A stretch of DNA of 15,138 nucleotides from Candidatus Falkowbacteria bacterium CG23_combo_of_CG06-09_8_20_14_all_49_15 (lineage in GTDB: Bacteria > Patescibacteriota > Patescibacteriia > Patescibacteriales > UM-FILTER-48-10). Shown one piece after another: positions 14,110 to 15,138 of this stretch; the first letter of the stretch is position 1; each line of letters begins with the position of its first letter. The stretch spans positions 1 through 15,138 of the forward strand of contig PCSD01000093.1 in NCBI GenBank assembly GCA_002771615.1, read 5' to 3'. The notes beneath the pieces were generated by a model that searched no databases, had not been told where the DNA came from, and worked only from the letters and a program-made list of their open reading frames with translations. The position numbers and the translations under genes were made by a program.

Positions 14110-15138
14110 ATGATTGATGCGCGGCGAAAAAAAATTTATCGTCAATCCGTTTTTGGATTAGTGGGTTTTTTGTTCTTTGCTTTGGCCATTATTTTTGTGC
14201 CGAATCATTTTTGTTTAGCAGAAGATCAATCACCAGCAAGTTGGGTGGGCAATTATGCCTTGGGTGGAGTTGGATACGTGGTGGCGCTTATTCTGGGTTG
14301 GCTGGCCGGCATAGTCAATATGGTCATCGGTTACTTGATTGGTTTGATGATCAATCTGCTGGTCGGCGTTGCCCAGTTTAGCAATATCATTGACGTGAAC
14401 ACCGTCAAGGAAGGCTGGAAAATCGTGCGCGACATCTGCAATATGTTTTTTGTCTTGATTTTACTGGCCATCGCGATTGGCACGATCTTGAAATTGGAAA
14501 ATTACAGCCTGAAAAAGATGCTGCCCAAGCTCCTGATCATGGCCATCCTGATCAATTTTTCCCGGATGATTTTCGGTGTCATCATTGATTTCGCCCAGGT
14601 GATCATGCTCACTTTTGTCAGCGCTTTCAGCAATAGCCAAGGCTGGTTCATTGACATGTTCAATGTGCAAAACATTTCAAGCATGCAGATTTTTGAAAAG
14701 ACAGAAGGCAAGGTTAACGGAATCGGGCCATTAGTGACCGTAACCGCGATTTTGGCCGGAGTTTTCGCGTCGCTCGCGACCCTGATCATCGTGATCGTGC
14801 TCCTGCTTGTCCTGATCGTCCGGATCGTCATGCTTTGGATCTATACGATCCTTTCCCCTTTGGTTTTTTTGGGCTTTGCTTTTCCGGCCGTGGGCAAGCA
14901 TACCAGCCGGATCTGGGAAGATTTTATCAAGCAAGTAATGATCGGCCCGCTTTTGGCTTTTTTCATCTACCTTGCCCTGACCACCGCGGACGCTTCCAGC
15001 CGCGCCTTAGGTTCCACATTCACTGGCAGTACTTATTGTCCAGGAAATTTATCCGCATTTTTTTGTTCACAGGATCTGCAGAAGTTCATCATCACCATCG
15101 GGCTTTTGGCCGGCGGCTTGATGGTGGCCCAGCAGATG
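14110..15138 (+). CDS. VirB6/TrbL-like polytopic membrane protein, partial at the right edge
   Basis: The frame opens with ATG at 14110-14112 and stays open for 343 codons to the window end. It begins with a basic start and a hydrophobic segment (14-30), followed by FCLAEDQ, which could be a cleaved signal peptide. Further hydrophobic segments lie at about 51-86, 110-126, 139-171, 206-239 and 241-260, then 277-291 and 325-340. The stretch MLWIYTILSPLVFLGFAFP (241-259), preceded by a long helix ending in RIV, matches the conserved central region of VirB6/TrbL proteins, which form the inner-membrane channel part of type IV secretion and conjugation machines. Cys310 and Cys319 sit in a loop that may face outside. 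It follows the previous gene by 5 nt. A VirB4-like ATPase is expected nearby but is not in the window. Assignment rests on topology and that motif, so the family is fairly secure and the substrate unknown. Confidence 0.82.
   Translation, partial: MIDARRKKIYRQSVFGLVGFLFFALAIIFVPNHFCLAEDQSPASWVGNYALGGVGYVVALILGWLAGIVNMVIGYLIGLMINLLVGVAQFSNIIDVNTVKEGWKIVRDICNMFFVLILLAIAIGTILKLENYSLKKMLPKLLIMAILINFSRMIFGVIIDFAQVIMLTFVSAFSNSQGWFIDMFNVQNISSMQIFEKTEGKVNGIGPLVTVTAILAGVFASLATLIIVIVLLLVLIVRIVMLWIYTILSPLVFLGFAFPAVGKHTSRIWEDFIKQVMIGPLLAFFIYLALTTADASSRALGSTFTGSTYCPGNLSAFFCSQDLQKFIITIGLLAGGLMVAQQM

Noticed and set aside
1..15138. tRNA, rRNA or other structured RNA genes
   Set aside because: No cloverleaf-like segments, GTTCRA T-loop context or rRNA-like stretches were noticed by eye in the intergenic gaps, all of which are short (at most 210 nt).

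Overview
The window looks like part of a Patescibacteria (Candidate Phyla Radiation) genome, most like the Falkowbacteria/Parcubacteria side. This is inferred from gene style, not from a database search. The signs are a RAYT-type Y1 transposase, secreted proteins with duplicated 'GEAWYV.P...RYFL.RP.DA' modules and thrombospondin-3-like DxDxDG calcium loops, an rsmA interrupted by in-frame micro-repeats, almost no Shine-Dalgarno sequences, and a giant Cys-rich secreted protein upstream of a VirB6/TrbL-like membrane protein. The standard bacterial code is sufficient: every complete gene ends in TAA or TAG, and the 3082-codon frame runs without an in-frame TGA.

Left part (1-1759): a possible 3' end of a plus-strand gene (to 68) converges on two minus-strand genes. 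These are a secreted calcium-loop protein (94-1071) and a RAYT transposase (1097-1759). The transposase gene carries a perfect 15-bp inverted repeat that is translated in frame. A compact divergent promoter region with an 8-bp inverted repeat (1760-1830) separates them from the rightward genes.

Middle (1831-3408): a small membrane-anchored Cys-rich protein of unknown function, then rsmA/ksgA (16S rRNA A1518/A1519 dimethyltransferase) with two in-frame insertions built from a GAAGTTA-type heptamer.

Right part (3476-15138): an extended -10 promoter and a leader with an 18-bp tandem duplication precede what appears to be one operon of four genes. They encode a single-pass membrane protein with calcium loops, a 3082-residue secreted mosaic protein, a small two-helix membrane protein, and a VirB6/TrbL-like polytopic membrane protein that runs off the window. 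The three junctions between these genes are each exactly 5 nt, with no recognisable ribosome binding site, which suggests coupled translation.

The giant protein has a signal peptide, a helical N-terminal region, ten C-x6-C (mostly C-x5-G-C) micro-modules, three jelly-roll (CBM4/9-like) modules, a seven-repeat Trp-anchored beta-propeller-like region, a Cys-rich AT-rich C-terminal third and a terminal PKD-like domain. The most interesting proposal is that this operon builds an envelope-spanning device: a VirB6-like inner-membrane base, small membrane partners and a huge disulfide-rich, glycan-binding exterior protein, possibly for attachment to or exchange with a host cell. The parts can be seen in the sequence; their joint function is inference.
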